From assembly GCA_019359595.1 (NCBI GenBank), contig JAHHGZ010000007.1:62001-126000 (forward strand): DNA of 64,000 nucleotides. The letters are read 5' to 3'. This document shows positions 35,920-46,137 of the stretch, piece after piece (the first letter of the stretch is position 1; every line of letters begins with the position of its first letter). Origin of the DNA: Cyanomargarita calcarea GSE-NOS-MK-12-04C (GTDB taxonomy: Bacteria > Cyanobacteriota > Cyanobacteriia > Cyanobacteriales > Nostocaceae). Position numbers and translations under genes: made by a program. The notes under the pieces are model-generated. The model searched no databases, had not been told where the DNA came from, and was given only the letters and a program-made list of their open reading frames with translations.

Positions 35920-36528
35920 CTATTGACTCAGAATTAATTGCCATTCTTTGTGTTGAGCATTCCAATTTGGCTCAGTAGTTTCTCCTACAACAAAAGGTCC
36001 CCAGTAGCGACGAGAACCATCTTGTGCAAACGCTACTAAAATGTCTCCTTTCTCTAGCTTTAAGTTTCCTTTAGGTAGTGAAAGAATCAGCCCTTGCTCG
36101 CTACCTTCTTGAGGGGAAAAATCCCAATGTGCCGGAATATCATTATTTACACTCTTAGAACTTTTTATATGGGAATTTGAACGTGTTCGTCTCGCTAACA
36201 AGGCTAGACGTACTGGCTGATTGGTTTGGTTGCTCATTCGCAAACTAGCTTCTTGGGCAGCTTTTTGAGATGAGTCTTGACTGTATGCCAACAGGGGTTT
36301 GTTTGTTTCTTTACTGTTACTGTCTGCTGTACTAATGACGGTAGAAGAAATACCATTTTTAGGTAAACTCGTTTTAAAGTCACCCTTTGACGGATCGGAC
36401 AATTCTGAAACTGTTTCTGGCTGGCTTGGTTCAAAAGATACACTTACTTGGTAGCATCCTGATAACAGCCAAAGCAGTCCGAAGGAGCAAGCTGCAACAG
36501 TAGCATTACGATACACTGAAGATTTCAT
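35920..36528 (-). CDS. Lipoprotein of unknown function
   Basis: A 202-residue protein from MKSSVYRNATVAACSFGLLW; an upstream in-frame Met gives no better signal. It has a lipoprotein signal with lipobox LLSGC. A disordered Ser/Thr/Asn-rich stretch follows, then a beta-rich C-terminal domain (about 125-202: LILSLPKGNLKLEKGDILVA and RRYWGPFVVGETTEPNW). I recognise no family. Probably envelope-attached. The gene lies 136 bases upstream of the glycosyltransferase on the same strand, with heptamer repeats between. Confidence 0.7.
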   Translation of the reverse strand: MKSSVYRNATVAACSFGLLWLLSGCYQVSVSFEPSQPETVSELSDPSKGDFKTSLPKNGISSTVISTADSNSKETNKPLLAYSQDSSQKAAQEASLRMSNQTNQPVRLALLARRTRSNSHIKSSKSVNNDIPAHWDFSPQEGSEQGLILSLPKGNLKLEKGDILVAFAQDGSRRYWGPFVVGETTEPNWNAQHKEWQLILSQ

Positions 36529-36767
36529 ATTGAATAGATAGTTTTTAGAAATAAGTGTTTTGTCTAAGCTTGTCAAAAATATTACTTTATCGGAGATTGT
36601 TAGCCGTTAGTTATTACTTGTAACAATTAAGTACTTGTATAAAATTTCCTCTTTACTTAGAACAGAAAAGACGCTCATAATACTATTTAAGCAACCTTAT
36701 CTAGAAGCCGATATCCTCTAAATATGGATATTTCATGAAGTTTTGACAATTCCCCAAAATCTTATTA

Positions 36768-37100
36768 ATGCAAAATACACGTCTTGTTACCTTATTGGAT
36801 AGCATTAGTCGGCGCTTCTGGCAATGGTTGTCTAACCCCTGGCGGCGGCTATCTCTACTTATAATTAGTTTTTTATTTGGTTTTTTTCTGGGAACAGCAG
36901 TCTCCACAACTGCTGGACAGAAAGCGGAATTAGATATTGTTGTGGCTGGGTTTTTGGTACTGTTAACAGAAGTCACCAGTCGGATATTTTATAGTCGTAG
37001 CTGGTTGGGAAAACGGACGCTATGGGTAGAATCTTTAAATATCCTAAAAATTGGTTTTACCTATAGTCTGTTTATCGAAGCCTTGAAATTGGGATCTTAA
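36768..37100 (+). CDS. ycf20: Ycf20 (DUF565) family protein
   Basis: A 110-residue membrane protein of the Ycf20/DUF565 family, present in cyanobacteria, plastids and algae. Two or three hydrophobic segments: LLIISFLFGFFLGTAVSTTA, IVVAGFLVLLTEVTSRIFYS and LKIGFTYSLFIEALKLG. In plants the homologue affects non-photochemical quenching; the role in cyanobacteria is unknown. Followed by GGAGTTA heptamers (37105-37142) that reach to the next gene. Confidence 0.85.
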   Translation: MQNTRLVTLLDSISRRFWQWLSNPWRRLSLLIISFLFGFFLGTAVSTTAGQKAELDIVVAGFLVLLTEVTSRIFYSRSWLGKRTLWVESLNILKIGFTYSLFIEALKLGS

Positions 37101-37104
37101 GGAA

Positions 37105-37142
37105 AAGTTAGGAGTTAGGAGTTAGGAGTTAGGAGTTAGGAG
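37105..37142 (+). repeat. GGAGTTA heptamer repeat
   Basis: Five tandem TTAGGAG/GGAGTTA units run to within 10 bases of the glycerate kinase start, so they lie in or next to its ribosome-binding region. Confidence 0.75.
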
Positions 37143-37152
37143 TGATGAATGA

Positions 37153-38193
37153 ATGAATGAATGGCTTAATGAAATATTGACGAAGGATGCTGTGGAGGAG
37201 CGTTGGCTAACGATCGCCAAAGAAGCGTTATTAACGGATACATCGCACGCGATCGCCTTTGGTGTGACTCCAGAAAATGTGGATGGTGTAATTCAAACTA
37301 GAACAAAATTACTAAAATCTATTTACCCTAATTTTACTGAATTTTGCCAAACCACTCTTCAAGTACAACCTCTTGTAATGCTAGAGGTATTGTGGAATGT
37401 CTGGCTACCTCTGGCAATCCAGCTTGCATCAAAGCGTCAAGGGTTGGGACGTGCTTTGATTCAGGGTATTTTGGGAGGTCAAGGAACTGGTAAAACTACA
37501 ATGTGTGCAGTTCTTAGCTTGATTCTGCAAGAGTTAGGATACCGCACTGTGAGTTTATCATTAGATGATTTATATAAAACTTATAGCGATCGCCTTGCCT
37601 TGAGACAAGAAGACCCCCAGATGATTTGGCGTGGTCCACCAGGAACCCACGATGTAGATTTGGGCTTAACTGTACTCAATGAAATCCGTGGCTGTAAAAG
37701 TCCGGTTGCAGTTCCCCGCTTCGATAAATCTCTTCATCAAGGCGCAGGCGATCGCACTACACCAGAAATTGTTACAGATGTGGATATTTTACTATTTGAA
37801 GGTTGGTTTGTGGGTGTGCGACCGATAGACCCTGGAACTTTTAATAATCCACCGCTACCAATCATCACAGCTAGGGATAAAGCATTTGCCCGTGATATAA
37901 ATCGTCGGTTAAATGATTATTTACCGCTGTGGGAACGACTAGACAGCCTGATTGTAATGCATCCGACTGATTATCGCCTTTCCCTACAGTGGCGCAAACA
38001 AGCGGAACAACTGATGATTGCTACGGGTCGGTCGGGGATGACAGATTCACAAGTAGAAGGATTTGTCAACTATTTTTGGCGATCGCTCCACCCGCAATTA
38101 TTTATTGAACCGTTGGTAAAGAATGCCACACTAGTTGATTTAGCGATCGAGATTAATTCAGACCATTCTTTTGGTGCTGTTTATCAACCTTGA
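37153..38193 (+). CDS. D-glycerate 3-kinase
   Basis: A 346-residue ATP-dependent kinase of the plant/cyanobacterial GLYK type, the last step of the photorespiratory cycle (glycerate + ATP to 3-phosphoglycerate). The P-loop is GILGGQGTGKTTMCAVL; the P-loop kinase fold continues with SLSLDDLYKTYSDRLAL, the conserved WRGPPGTHDVDLG and DILLFEGWFVGVRP. A short N-terminal helical region (1-110) is family-typical. The start codon lies in a run of GAAT repeats, with ATG at 37153 the only in-frame choice giving full length. No operon partner. Confidence 0.93.
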   Translation: MNEWLNEILTKDAVEERWLTIAKEALLTDTSHAIAFGVTPENVDGVIQTRTKLLKSIYPNFTEFCQTTLQVQPLVMLEVLWNVWLPLAIQLASKRQGLGRALIQGILGGQGTGKTTMCAVLSLILQELGYRTVSLSLDDLYKTYSDRLALRQEDPQMIWRGPPGTHDVDLGLTVLNEIRGCKSPVAVPRFDKSLHQGAGDRTTPEIVTDVDILLFEGWFVGVRPIDPGTFNNPPLPIITARDKAFARDINRRLNDYLPLWERLDSLIVMHPTDYRLSLQWRKQAEQLMIATGRSGMTDSQVEGFVNYFWRSLHPQLFIEPLVKNATLVDLAIEINSDHSFGAVYQP

Positions 38194-38334
38194 ATAAAGG
38201 AAGAAGGAGGTTTATGTAGGGAGCAATGCGATTTTGTGAGGTAGGGTTAATATCTTTTTTTTTGGATATGACACCTTTTTAGCCTGAGTCTAAAATAGAT
38301 AAATACTTACCACTGTAAAACTGAGGGTAAATTT

Positions 38335-38628
38335 ATGCAAGAAGTATCTAACTATACTCAATAACTGACAGACCGCATCTCGCCGATTGTAGAGAAATTA
38401 TTTAAAGGCAGTAGTTTTTATACAGTAAGGTTGAAAAAACAAGAAAGAATTGAAGATTTAGTAAACCTTTTTGGTGAGTTATCATCTGAAGATTTTCGAG
38501 CTATTTCCAACTATGAATTAACACGCAGAATTAAGAAGTTATTGACTTTAGAGGCAGTTTCGGGTACTTTAAATGACTTAACACCGGAAGAGATAACAAT
38601 ATTTGATGAAGCTGTAGAAGGAAAATAA
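38335..38628 (+). pseudogene. Antitoxin of a PIN toxin pair, nonsense mutation
   Basis: The frame from ATG 38335 reads MQEVSNYTQ, a TAA stop (38362-38364), then continues in the same frame LTDRISPIVEKLFKGSSFYT to LTPEEITIFDEAVEGK and a normal stop. A 97-residue antitoxin-like protein with one in-frame stop; a TTG at 38431 could only start a 65-residue C-terminal piece. Family: cyanobacterial VapB-like proteins found before PIN-domain genes. Its partner just downstream is also broken. Confidence 0.6.
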
Positions 38629-38632
38629 GCAA

Positions 38633-38689
38633 GTGGATTATTTATTGGATACAAACATCCTCAGTTACATTGGAAACTTAAGAGTATAG
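38633..38689 (+). pseudogene. PIN-domain (VapC-like) toxin, first codons only
   Basis: Four bases after the antitoxin stop, a GTG starts VDYLLDTNILSYIGN, the diagnostic N-terminus of VapC/PIN ribonucleases with the first catalytic Asp (LLDTN). It stops after 18 codons and no further PIN sequence follows before the convergent selO gene at 38730. The toxin has been deleted almost entirely. Confidence 0.6.
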
Positions 38690-38729
38690 GGTGGACAGGA
38701 TGCCCACCCATTTTATGTTGTTCTAATTC

Positions 38730-40187
38730 CTATTCTCCATTCTGTAATCGCTTAACTAAATCATAAAAAGGTTGCCAGCTATCTTCTTGAGCAATTGCTT
38801 CCCAAGTTTCTTCAATTACGGGTCTAAGCAATACTGTTTTCGGATTGTAGTAAGTCAAATTCCGAGCGATTACGTCTATTTCCTCTGGTTCATAGTTATT
38901 CAAGATTTTATGGTAAATTAGGCACCAATTATCAAACACTGATGAACTTCCCAATGGTGGTGCTAATTCTGAACCTTCCAAAATAAAGCCAAGTTCGTCT
39001 CGCCATTTGCTAGAAAAAGTGCGAGCCATTTCATAGAAAAATTGATGATAACCAACTTGACTATCGTGTAAAAATTGAATTGTCAGCTTGACTAATTCTT
39101 CTGCTTCTGGATGTTCTAAATCTGTAAAACCTAACTTATTCAACATCAAAGAGCAATATTTTGCATGATAATATTCCTCAAATTTTGATAGTCCAGTTTC
39201 CATGTCGGCTTTATTCACAACAGCCCTTAATGGTTCCTGAAGCATATCCAAATTTAACTTGCAAATTCCTGGTTGATTGCTATAACAGTAGCGTCCCGAA
39301 TAGTCAAAATAAGCAGCAGTGAAATGTGGTTCATAAGTAGGAATAAAGGCATAAGGTCCATAGTCAAAACTCTCCCCTGTAATTGACATATTGTCAGTAT
39401 TTAATACTGCATGACAAAAACCAGCCGCCATCCATTGTGCTGCTAATTCTGCGACTCGTTGCACCAATTCTGAATAAAATAGCTCATATTTATCTTTTTC
39501 AGCGATTAAATGTTTGTAATATTGCTCAATTACATGGTCTAGCAGCTTTCCAATCAAATCGGGACGTTTGAAAAAGTGCAATCGCTCAAAAGTACCAAAG
39601 CGAATATGCGACCGATTCATCCTTATCATAACTGATGAACGTGTGGGAGAAGGTTCATCACCCCGCCACAAAGATAAACCTGTTTCAATCATTGTAAGAC
39701 AGCGCGAAGTCTTTACACCCAAGCGATGTAGCGCTTCTGCCGCTAGAACTTCCCGCATCCCCCCCTTGAGAGTAAGCATCCCGTCACCACCACGGGAGTA
39801 AGGTGTCTTCCCAGAACCTTTCGTCCCAAAATCGTAAAGTTCGCCATCAGTACCCCGTACTTGTCCGTAAAGAAAACCTCTACCGTCACCCAATCCGGAG
39901 TTGTATTCACCAAATTGATATCCGTGGTAACGCAGTGCTAGCAAAGGTTTTCGCCCTTCAAACAAACCAAAAGCGTCGATAAAATCTTGGTCTGTTACGG
40001 CTTGGGGGTCTAGTCCCAAAGTGGGTAAAACTGCATCATTACGCCAGCGCAGGATGTGTTGGAGAAAATCTGCTGCTGCTACTTCGTCGTAGTAGTCATT
40101 ACCTAAAGATTCTAGCGCCGGTTCGTAGTCGAGGGAAAGGAAGGGATTTCTAGAATTCCCGTTGTTTGGAGTGTCAACCAGAGTCAT
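38730..40187 (-). CDS. selO: SelO/YdiU-family protein AMPylase
   Basis: A 485-residue pseudokinase-fold enzyme that transfers AMP from ATP to proteins, linked to redox stress. Conserved strings: [28 protein letters not shown]-like [38 protein letters not shown] (the catalytic Asn-Asp pair region) and [11 protein letters not shown]. The start at 40187 ([20 protein letters not shown]) is preferred because the 24 residues upstream do not fit the family. It is divergent from the SMI1 gene at 40341. Confidence 0.92.
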   Translation of the reverse strand: MTLVDTPNNGNSRNPFLSLDYEPALESLGNDYYDEVAAADFLQHILRWRNDAVLPTLGLDPQAVTDQDFIDAFGLFEGRKPLLALRYHGYQFGEYNSGLGDGRGFLYGQVRGTDGELYDFGTKGSGKTPYSRGGDGMLTLKGGMREVLAAEALHRLGVKTSRCLTMIETGLSLWRGDEPSPTRSSVMIRMNRSHIRFGTFERLHFFKRPDLIGKLLDHVIEQYYKHLIAEKDKYELFYSELVQRVAELAAQWMAAGFCHAVLNTDNMSITGESFDYGPYAFIPTYEPHFTAAYFDYSGRYCYSNQPGICKLNLDMLQEPLRAVVNKADMETGLSKFEEYYHAKYCSLMLNKLGFTDLEHPEAEELVKLTIQFLHDSQVGYHQFFYEMARTFSSKWRDELGFILEGSELAPPLGSSSVFDNWCLIYHKILNNYEPEEIDVIARNLTYYNPKTVLLRPVIEETWEAIAQEDSWQPFYDLVKRLQNGE

Positions 40188-40340
40188 TACGAACAAAAAT
40201 AAATTCTTACTTCCTTCAATACTACCTTTAGACGAAAGGAAAGCGAACAGGAGCGTCAAGTGCGGAGTCTCCGGGTTTCTTGTTGGACTTCACGAAAATT
40301 TGTTTATGGTAGCGCCATCTTGAAAATTGGGACGCGGATA

Positions 40341-40964
40341 ATGAGTAACATTCTGCACTTAAAAAATAAGTTAATACAGTTGACAATTTTAGATACAGCC
40401 TGTGAAATTTTTGGTTCAGAATTACACAAATATAAACTTAATCCTTGTTTAAGAGAAGCTGAGATTCAAGCATTTGAAATGGAACATCATATTCAGCTTC
40501 CTGATGATTATCGAAACTTTTTGTTAGAAGTTGGTAATGGTGGTGCTGGACCTGGATACGGTTTAATGGCAACTGAAGGTAAAAATAAGAATTTTATTTC
40601 TCAGACTTTTACTCTTCAAGAAGCATGGAATGACCTAGATTTAATGATTAAAAATAGAAGCAGTTTTATTGTGACTCCTGATGCGTATTTAGATAAAAAG
40701 TTTGTCCAAGGAACTATAGCGATCGCTCATTATGGTCATGGAATTTTCGCTCTTCTAGTTATTCTGGGGGAGCAACGGGGAAATATCTGGATAGATGACC
40801 GAGCAAATTGTGGTGGTATCTATCCTTTTACAGAAAATTGTGGCTCTTATTTGCACGATAATCCAGATGATTTTGAGCCTGATGATTGCCAGCAGCCTTT
40901 AAGTTTTTATAATTGGTATAATGACTGGTTGAATCGCAGTTTGGCTCAAGTTCTACAGTCTTAA
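40341..40964 (+). CDS. SMI1/KNR4-family protein
   Basis: A 207-residue protein from MSNILHLKNKLIQLTILDTA; the longer upstream frame runs into the selO promoter. Family signature: REAEIQAFEMEHHIQLPDDY, RNFLLEVGNGGAGPGYGL and IAIAHYGHGIFALLVI. SMI1/KNR4 proteins often serve as immunity proteins against polymorphic toxins, but solitary copies like this are common and of unknown role. No toxin gene is adjacent. Confidence 0.85.
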   Translation: MSNILHLKNKLIQLTILDTACEIFGSELHKYKLNPCLREAEIQAFEMEHHIQLPDDYRNFLLEVGNGGAGPGYGLMATEGKNKNFISQTFTLQEAWNDLDLMIKNRSSFIVTPDAYLDKKFVQGTIAIAHYGHGIFALLVILGEQRGNIWIDDRANCGGIYPFTENCGSYLHDNPDDFEPDDCQQPLSFYNWYNDWLNRSLAQVLQS

Positions 40965-41056
40965 TAAAAAGATAGTCCCCTAAATCCACGCCACATGCTA
41001 CAAGTCGGCAGAGCCAAGAAACGCAGTGGCTCCCCAAGTATGTTCAACTTTGAATT

Positions 41057-41680
41057 TTATTCTCCCCTTTGAATTGGGGGTAGGGGGGCATTTGAATTGA
41101 TAAGACTTGTGAGAATATGGTCTTCCCATTTACCATTAATTAATAAGTAATCTCTAGCGTATCCTTCTACAACGAATCCCAATTTTTTTAATAAATTACC
41201 ACTGCGTTGATTGTGAGGCATATAATTTGCCATGATGCGGTGCAAATTTAATTCTTGAAATACATACTTAATAGCTGCTTGCATAGCTTCCTTCATGTAT
41301 CCCTTACCTTGTTCAACTTCTCCAAGGCTATATCCGACAGTACAATACTGAGCAGCACTGCGAACAAAATTCTGAAAATTTAGAGATCCAATAATAATTG
41401 TGGGATTTGATTTCTCGAAAATGAATAGCTTTAACGATAAGTCATTGATAAATTGCTGTATATTTACCTCTACTTGAATTTGCCAATACTCTTTTGTAAA
41501 GAAATTGACATGCCAAGAAGGATAGAATGGCGTGAGATAGGTTTTATTGTCGGTATAAAATTTAAGAATTTCGGGAATATCCTCGACCGTACCCATTCGC
41601 AAAAATAGGCGATCGCTTACAATAAATGGTAACTCCAATTCATCAAAAGACGATTCCTTAGCGTTCGTCATTCGCTGCAA
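41057..41680 (-). CDS. GNAT N-acetyltransferase (RimJ/RimL type)
   Basis: A 207-residue GNAT protein: SDRLFLRMGTVEDIPEILKF at the N-terminus, then the acetyl-CoA-binding region YSLGEVEQGKGYMKEAMQAA and NLHRIMANYMPHNQRSGNLL with KLGFVVEGYARDYLLINGKW, as in RimJ/RimL-like enzymes acetylating protein N-termini or small molecules. The substrate is not predictable. The C-terminus ends in a Pro-rich string derived from a repeat (PLPPIQRGE), probably a late extension. Confidence 0.88.
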   Translation of the reverse strand: MQRMTNAKESSFDELELPFIVSDRLFLRMGTVEDIPEILKFYTDNKTYLTPFYPSWHVNFFTKEYWQIQVEVNIQQFINDLSLKLFIFEKSNPTIIIGSLNFQNFVRSAAQYCTVGYSLGEVEQGKGYMKEAMQAAIKYVFQELNLHRIMANYMPHNQRSGNLLKKLGFVVEGYARDYLLINGKWEDHILTSLINSNAPLPPIQRGE

Positions 41681-41784
41681 ATCTTCCTTATTATATTGAA
41701 CTTTTTTAGTCTTTTACTATATCAAACTCCTCCAAAAATAGGCAAGATACTGATTTCTTATCCAGGATTTATAAAGACTCAATT

Positions 41785-42483
41785 TCAAGAACATCCTTGA
41801 GATTCTTTCACTATTTTCATGCCTGCTGCAATTGGCTCGAATTTTTTATCAAAAAAAGTGCCAATATTATAGCATGACCTTGTTAGTTTAGCACTATCTA
41901 GAATAGCTCCTCGTAAGTCTGTGTCCCTTAAATCTGCAGCACGGAGGTTAGCACCTCGCAAATCGGTAGAACTTAAATTTAAATTTTGGAGATTGGCTTT
42001 TACAAGGTTTGCACCTAAAAGTAAAGATGCTTGTTTTTTTGATGAAATTTTTAGTAAATTTGCATCATGTAAAAACATGATTACATAACGCTTGCGTTCT
42101 GGGTCTAGTTCCTGCAAAGTCGCTTGAGTGATTGCCCGAAAAAGTGTTGATTTTTCACTAATTTCTCTGGGACTCTCTTCTAAAAGAATACCCGTCATCG
42201 TCTGGAGATAATCGTTGAGAACCGCTTGCCGATGAGAATTCGTAGTTGAACTAAAATTAAATGAATTTGTATTTGCAATATTTCCCAGAAACAACAAACA
42301 TATAACTACGACTGAAACAATAGCGATGATTATAGAAGCGATTAAGTTCTTGGGGATTTCAACCGAACGCATAACTGTTCTTAAAATTTCGATGTTTTTC
42401 ACCAGTGGATTTATAATAGGCGGAGATTTCTCCAGAGAAACTGGTTGATGGCGTTTAATTATTTTTTGAGATTGTGTACTCAT
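41785..42483 (-). CDS. Membrane-anchored pentapeptide-repeat protein
   Basis: A 232-residue protein with a cytoplasmic N-terminus (1-45), one transmembrane helix (about 47-68: IIIAIVSVVVICLLFLG), an extracytoplasmic helical region, and eight or so A(D/N)LXX repeats at about 150-200 (ANLQNLNLSSTDLRGANLRA), ending in LDSAKLTRSCYN. Short repeat quadrilateral helices of this type are common in cyanobacteria; function unknown. Stand-alone. Confidence 0.8.
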   Translation of the reverse strand: MSTQSQKIIKRHQPVSLEKSPPIINPLVKNIEILRTVMRSVEIPKNLIASIIIAIVSVVVICLLFLGNIANTNSFNFSSTTNSHRQAVLNDYLQTMTGILLEESPREISEKSTLFRAITQATLQELDPERKRYVIMFLHDANLLKISSKKQASLLLGANLVKANLQNLNLSSTDLRGANLRAADLRDTDLRGAILDSAKLTRSCYNIGTFFDKKFEPIAAGMKIVKESQGCS

Positions 42484-42753
42484 TTGCTTGACAATATTTA
42501 ATAAAAAAAAGTGACGTGGATTACAGAAATCAAATGAACGTTACTCACTTTTATAAATTTAGCAGCACTTAGGCAATATTTATTATTTCTTAATGTATAA
42601 ACAAATCAAATCAAGATTTAATGCCGAGACAAAATTGAGGCGATCGTTGAGTATTTTTGCAGACAATCTCCACACAGGCAAAATCTTGATAAGCTGATTT
42701 CTAATCCTGACAGTGCAAAAACTTTGCCCAAATTCAACAAGGGAGTGATTTCG

Positions 42754-43758
42754 GTGGGAATACGCGACGATTGGCAGATAACAGAGATCCGTGCAATATA
42801 TGATACGCCATTGCTAGAGCTAATTTATCAAGCTGCTAGCGTGCATCGCCAACATCATGACCCAAAACAAATACAAGTGTGCAAGCTGATATCTATTAAA
42901 ACAGGCGCTTGTCCGGAAGATTGCAGCTACTGTGCCCAATCTTCTCGTTATAAAACAGAAGTTAAACCCGAAGCACTGTTATCTCAAGAGACTGTAGTTA
43001 GCATTGCTAATGATGCACTCAAAAGTGGGGTGAGTCGCGTTTGTATGGGTGCTGCTTGGCGGGAAGTACGGGATAACTCACAATTTGAGCAAGTCCTGGA
43101 CATGGTTAAGGAAGTGACCGCGTTAGGATTAGAGGTATGCTGTACTTTGGGAATGTTAACCGAAACTCAAGCCAAACGCTTGGAAGATGCAGGACTTTAC
43201 GCTTACAACCATAACTTAGACACCTCAGAAGAATATTACAGCACGATTATAACCACTAGAACTTACAGCGATCGCCTAAATACGATCGCCAATGTCCGTC
43301 AAACTAACGTTACTGTTTGCTCTGGTGGTATTCTGGGTTTAGGTGAAAGTGTTGATGACCGAGTAGGAATGCTGCATACTCTGGCAAACCTCAATCCTCA
43401 TCCAGAGTCAGTACCAATAAACATTCTTTCCCAAGTTCCCGGCACACCTCTAGAAAATCAACCCGATGTCCCTATCTGGGACGTTGTGAGAATGATAGCC
43501 ACTGCCCGGATTGTAATGCCAAATTCTGATGTGCGCCTCAGTGCTGGACGGGCGAGACTTTCCCAAGTTGAACAAGCTTTTTGCTTTATGGCAGGGGCTA
43601 ATTCTATATTTTCGAGCGATGACGGACATATGTTAACCGTTACTACACCTTGTCCTGGTTACGATTCTGACAGTGAGATGCTGAATTTACTGGGTTTATC
43701 CAAGCGTCCATCGGCAAAAGTCGGTCACACATCTGCTGTTGAAACGGTAAATATTTAA
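42754..43758 (+). CDS. bioB: Biotin synthase
   Basis: A 334-residue radical SAM enzyme converting dethiobiotin to biotin. The radical SAM cluster motif is [16 protein letters not shown] (C-x3-C-x2-C), with [18 protein letters not shown]-like [12 protein letters not shown], and the [2Fe-2S] Arg in [11 protein letters not shown]. The GTG at 42754 is preferred as start: GGGAG lies 9 bases upstream and the family starts near here, whereas the TTG ten codons earlier has none. No other biotin gene is near. Confidence 0.95.
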   Translation: MGIRDDWQITEIRAIYDTPLLELIYQAASVHRQHHDPKQIQVCKLISIKTGACPEDCSYCAQSSRYKTEVKPEALLSQETVVSIANDALKSGVSRVCMGAAWREVRDNSQFEQVLDMVKEVTALGLEVCCTLGMLTETQAKRLEDAGLYAYNHNLDTSEEYYSTIITTRTYSDRLNTIANVRQTNVTVCSGGILGLGESVDDRVGMLHTLANLNPHPESVPINILSQVPGTPLENQPDVPIWDVVRMIATARIVMPNSDVRLSAGRARLSQVEQAFCFMAGANSIFSSDDGHMLTVTTPCPGYDSDSEMLNLLGLSKRPSAKVGHTSAVETVNI

Positions 43759-43848
43759 AGGATAGTCGCAAAGACGCTAAGAAAAACCTTTGCGTCTCTG
43801 CTACTACCCTCCAAGAAGGCTGTACACCTTCCTAATGCGTGAGATCAT

Positions 43849-43944
43849 TTAAATCAGCTTGACGGCACGCAAACCGAACAATAAACCAACCGCAAGTCCA
43901 AAAAACAATCCGATAAAGACGATAAAAGATACAACAGCGAACAT
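43849..43944 (-). CDS. petL: Cytochrome b6f complex subunit PetL
   Basis: A 31-residue single-helix protein (MFAVVSFIVFIGLFFGLAVG, ending LFGLRAVKLI), a close match in length and pattern to cyanobacterial PetL (hydrophobic helix, then FGLR-KLI/L end). It stabilises the cytochrome b6f complex in the thylakoid membrane. The ribosome site is GGAG, 8 bases before the ATG. It is convergent with bioB, 90 bases apart. Confidence 0.88.
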   Translation of the reverse strand: MFAVVSFIVFIGLFFGLAVGLLFGLRAVKLI

Positions 43945-43998
43945 TTACGTTTCTCCACAAAGGTTCATTAATTCTATTGAAGCATTAAGTCGGGAATG

Positions 43999-44075
43999 AG
44001 AGTTAGGAGTTAGGAGTTAGGAGTTAGGAGTTTGGAGTTTGGAGTTTGGAGTTTGGAGTTTGGAGTTTGGAGTTA
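43999..44075 (+). repeat. GGAGTTA/GGAGTTT heptamer repeat
   Basis: About eleven tandem heptamers: first GGAGTTA, then GGAGTTT, then a single GGAGTTA. The block-wise change of one base shows recent amplification of a variant unit. 44076-44263 has no further feature except the AGGAGG ribosome site of the next gene. Confidence 0.8.
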
Positions 44076-44263
44076 AGCTGACAATCTTTTAATTTGCACA
44101 TTCCAATTCCAGCAAAGTTTTGTAGTGCGGGCATCTTGCCCGCGTATCATATGCAAATTCAATGCGTAACAGCTTAAGACTTTGTACCAAATTGATGGTT
44201 TATTTATCATAAGGATATAGCACACAATAGTGCCCACTAACTATATATTAGGAGGCTTCCACC

Positions 44264-44827
44264 ATGTCCCAGACCCCTTTAAAAATGACGGTTGAGGAGT
44301 ATCTAACTTACGATGACGGTACAGATAAGCGTTACGAACTCGAAAACGGGGTATTAATAGAGATGCCTCCCGGTACTGGTAAGCATGAAGCGATTATCAC
44401 TTTTCTTGTCGTTCGCTTCTTTTTGGAAAAGGAACGTTTGGGACTAACGTTAGAACCGCGTTCCAATGGTGTCGAGGTCATGACCAGCAAACAAATTAGA
44501 CGCCCTGATGTATTGGTTATGACGACTCAGCAAGCTATTTCCATTGAAAATAAATCGGCTATTCTTAGAACTGCACCACCACTTATTGTTGAAATAGTAT
44601 CTCCCGAATCTGTTGACCGCGACTACAATATTAAAACATTGGAGTACGCAGCCTTTGGTGTTAATGAATATTGGATTGTTGACCCGCTGGATAATAAAGT
44701 AACAGTCTGTTTGTTACCTGGTTCCGTTTATAATCAAGCAGTATTTACTGGCAATGAACAAATCGTATCACTGATATTTCCACAAATTAACTTAACTGCC
44801 CAACAAGTACTGGCATCGAAGCTTTAA
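44264..44827 (+). CDS. Uma2-family putative restriction endonuclease
   Basis: A 187-residue Uma2/DUF820 protein: MTVEEYLTYDDGTDKRYELE, RPDVLVMTTQQA, APPLIVEIVSPESVDRDYNI (catalytic Glu) and YAAFGVNEYWIVDPLDNKVT, all family hallmarks. AGGAGG lies 11 bases before the ATG. Paralogue of 33329-33916, only distantly similar. Independent gene flanked by heptamer repeats. Confidence 0.9.
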   Translation: MSQTPLKMTVEEYLTYDDGTDKRYELENGVLIEMPPGTGKHEAIITFLVVRFFLEKERLGLTLEPRSNGVEVMTSKQIRRPDVLVMTTQQAISIENKSAILRTAPPLIVEIVSPESVDRDYNIKTLEYAAFGVNEYWIVDPLDNKVTVCLLPGSVYNQAVFTGNEQIVSLIFPQINLTAQQVLASKL

Positions 44828-45020
44828 TATACGACAATCAAAATATGTAAAAATTTGTGCATATCTACCCATCCAATTAGAAAGAGTTAGTCTTTGTATT
44901 AAAAATTCCTAACTCCTAATTCCTAACTCCTAATTCCTAACTCCTAACTTTTCCCCACTCCCCCGATGCTCAAATTGCGTTAAAATACAGCGCACGGGCG
45001 CATGAAGAGGGTTTTTGGCA

Positions 45021-46115
45021 ATGGCTTCTGTTATCCAAGTAAATTTACCGCAACAGTCTTATGAAATTGCTCTAGCACCAGGTGGTCTAGATAAACTTGG
45101 GGAATACATGAGTGGTTTGAAGCTAGGCAAAAAAGTGCTGCTGGTTTCTAACTCAACTATATTTCCATTTTACGGTAATAGAGCGATCGCATCTCTAGAA
45201 GCTGCTGGTTTTGAGGTTGCTAGTTGCATCCTACCTGATGGCGAAAGCTACAAAACCCCTCTTACACTCCAACAAATCTATGATACCGCTCTGGAAAACC
45301 GCATCGAACGCTCCTCAACAATGGTAGCTTTAGGCGGTGGGATCGTTGGCGATATGACAGGATTTGCGGCTGCAACTTGGTTGAGGGGAATTAACTTTGT
45401 CCAAGTACCTACAACCCTATTGGCTATGGTAGATGCATCAATAGGTGGAAAAACAGGTGTCAACCATCCCCAAGGCAAAAACTTGATCGGTGCATTTTAT
45501 CAACCGCAACTGGTATTAATCGATCCAGAAGTTTTACAAAGCCTTCCCGTACGAGAATTTCGCGCCGGAATGGCAGAAGTGATAAAATACGGCGTGATTT
45601 GGGATGCTGAATTATTTGCCCAAATGGAAGCTAGCGATAGTGTCCGGGACAAGGGAGACAGCGGCGAAGGAACGCTCATACACAACATATTAATGCGTTC
45701 TTGTCAAGCAAAAGCTGATGTGGTCGGTAAAGATGAAAAAGAAGCAGGACTGCGGGCAATTCTGAATTATGGACACACGATCGCTCATGCTGTGGAAAGC
45801 TTGACTGGTTATACAGTAGTGAATCATGGCGAAGCTGTAGCTATTGGTATGGTAGCAGCAGGGCAGATAGCTGTGGAATTGGGAATGTGGACTTCTAAAG
45901 AGGCAGATCGGCAAAATGCTTTGATTTCAAAAGTCGGCTTACCTACAAAGTTACCACCAGGATTGGATATTGAGGCGATCGTTGATTCTTTGCAGCTTGA
46001 CAAGAAGGTGATCGCAGGTAAAGTCAGGTTTGTATTGCCAACGCAGATTGGTGTGGTGACAGTGACTGACGAGGTGCCAACGGATATCATTCGGAACGTG
46101 TTGCGGAAAATGTAG
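45021..46115 (+). CDS. aroB: 3-Dehydroquinate synthase
   Basis: A 364-residue NAD-dependent enzyme of the shikimate pathway (DAHP to 3-dehydroquinate). Motifs: [39 protein letters not shown] and [16 protein letters not shown], with metal ligands in the Glu of [11 protein letters not shown], and [13 protein letters not shown] plus [10 protein letters not shown]. Start is the ATG at 45021; a TTG two codons earlier is also open. Followed by a long palindrome and the small-RNA-like array. Confidence 0.96.
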   Translation: MASVIQVNLPQQSYEIALAPGGLDKLGEYMSGLKLGKKVLLVSNSTIFPFYGNRAIASLEAAGFEVASCILPDGESYKTPLTLQQIYDTALENRIERSSTMVALGGGIVGDMTGFAAATWLRGINFVQVPTTLLAMVDASIGGKTGVNHPQGKNLIGAFYQPQLVLIDPEVLQSLPVREFRAGMAEVIKYGVIWDAELFAQMEASDSVRDKGDSGEGTLIHNILMRSCQAKADVVGKDEKEAGLRAILNYGHTIAHAVESLTGYTVVNHGEAVAIGMVAAGQIAVELGMWTSKEADRQNALISKVGLPTKLPPGLDIEAIVDSLQLDKKVIAGKVRFVLPTQIGVVTVTDEVPTDIIRNVLRKM

Positions 46116-46137
46116 AACCTAATGGCACTAACTTATT

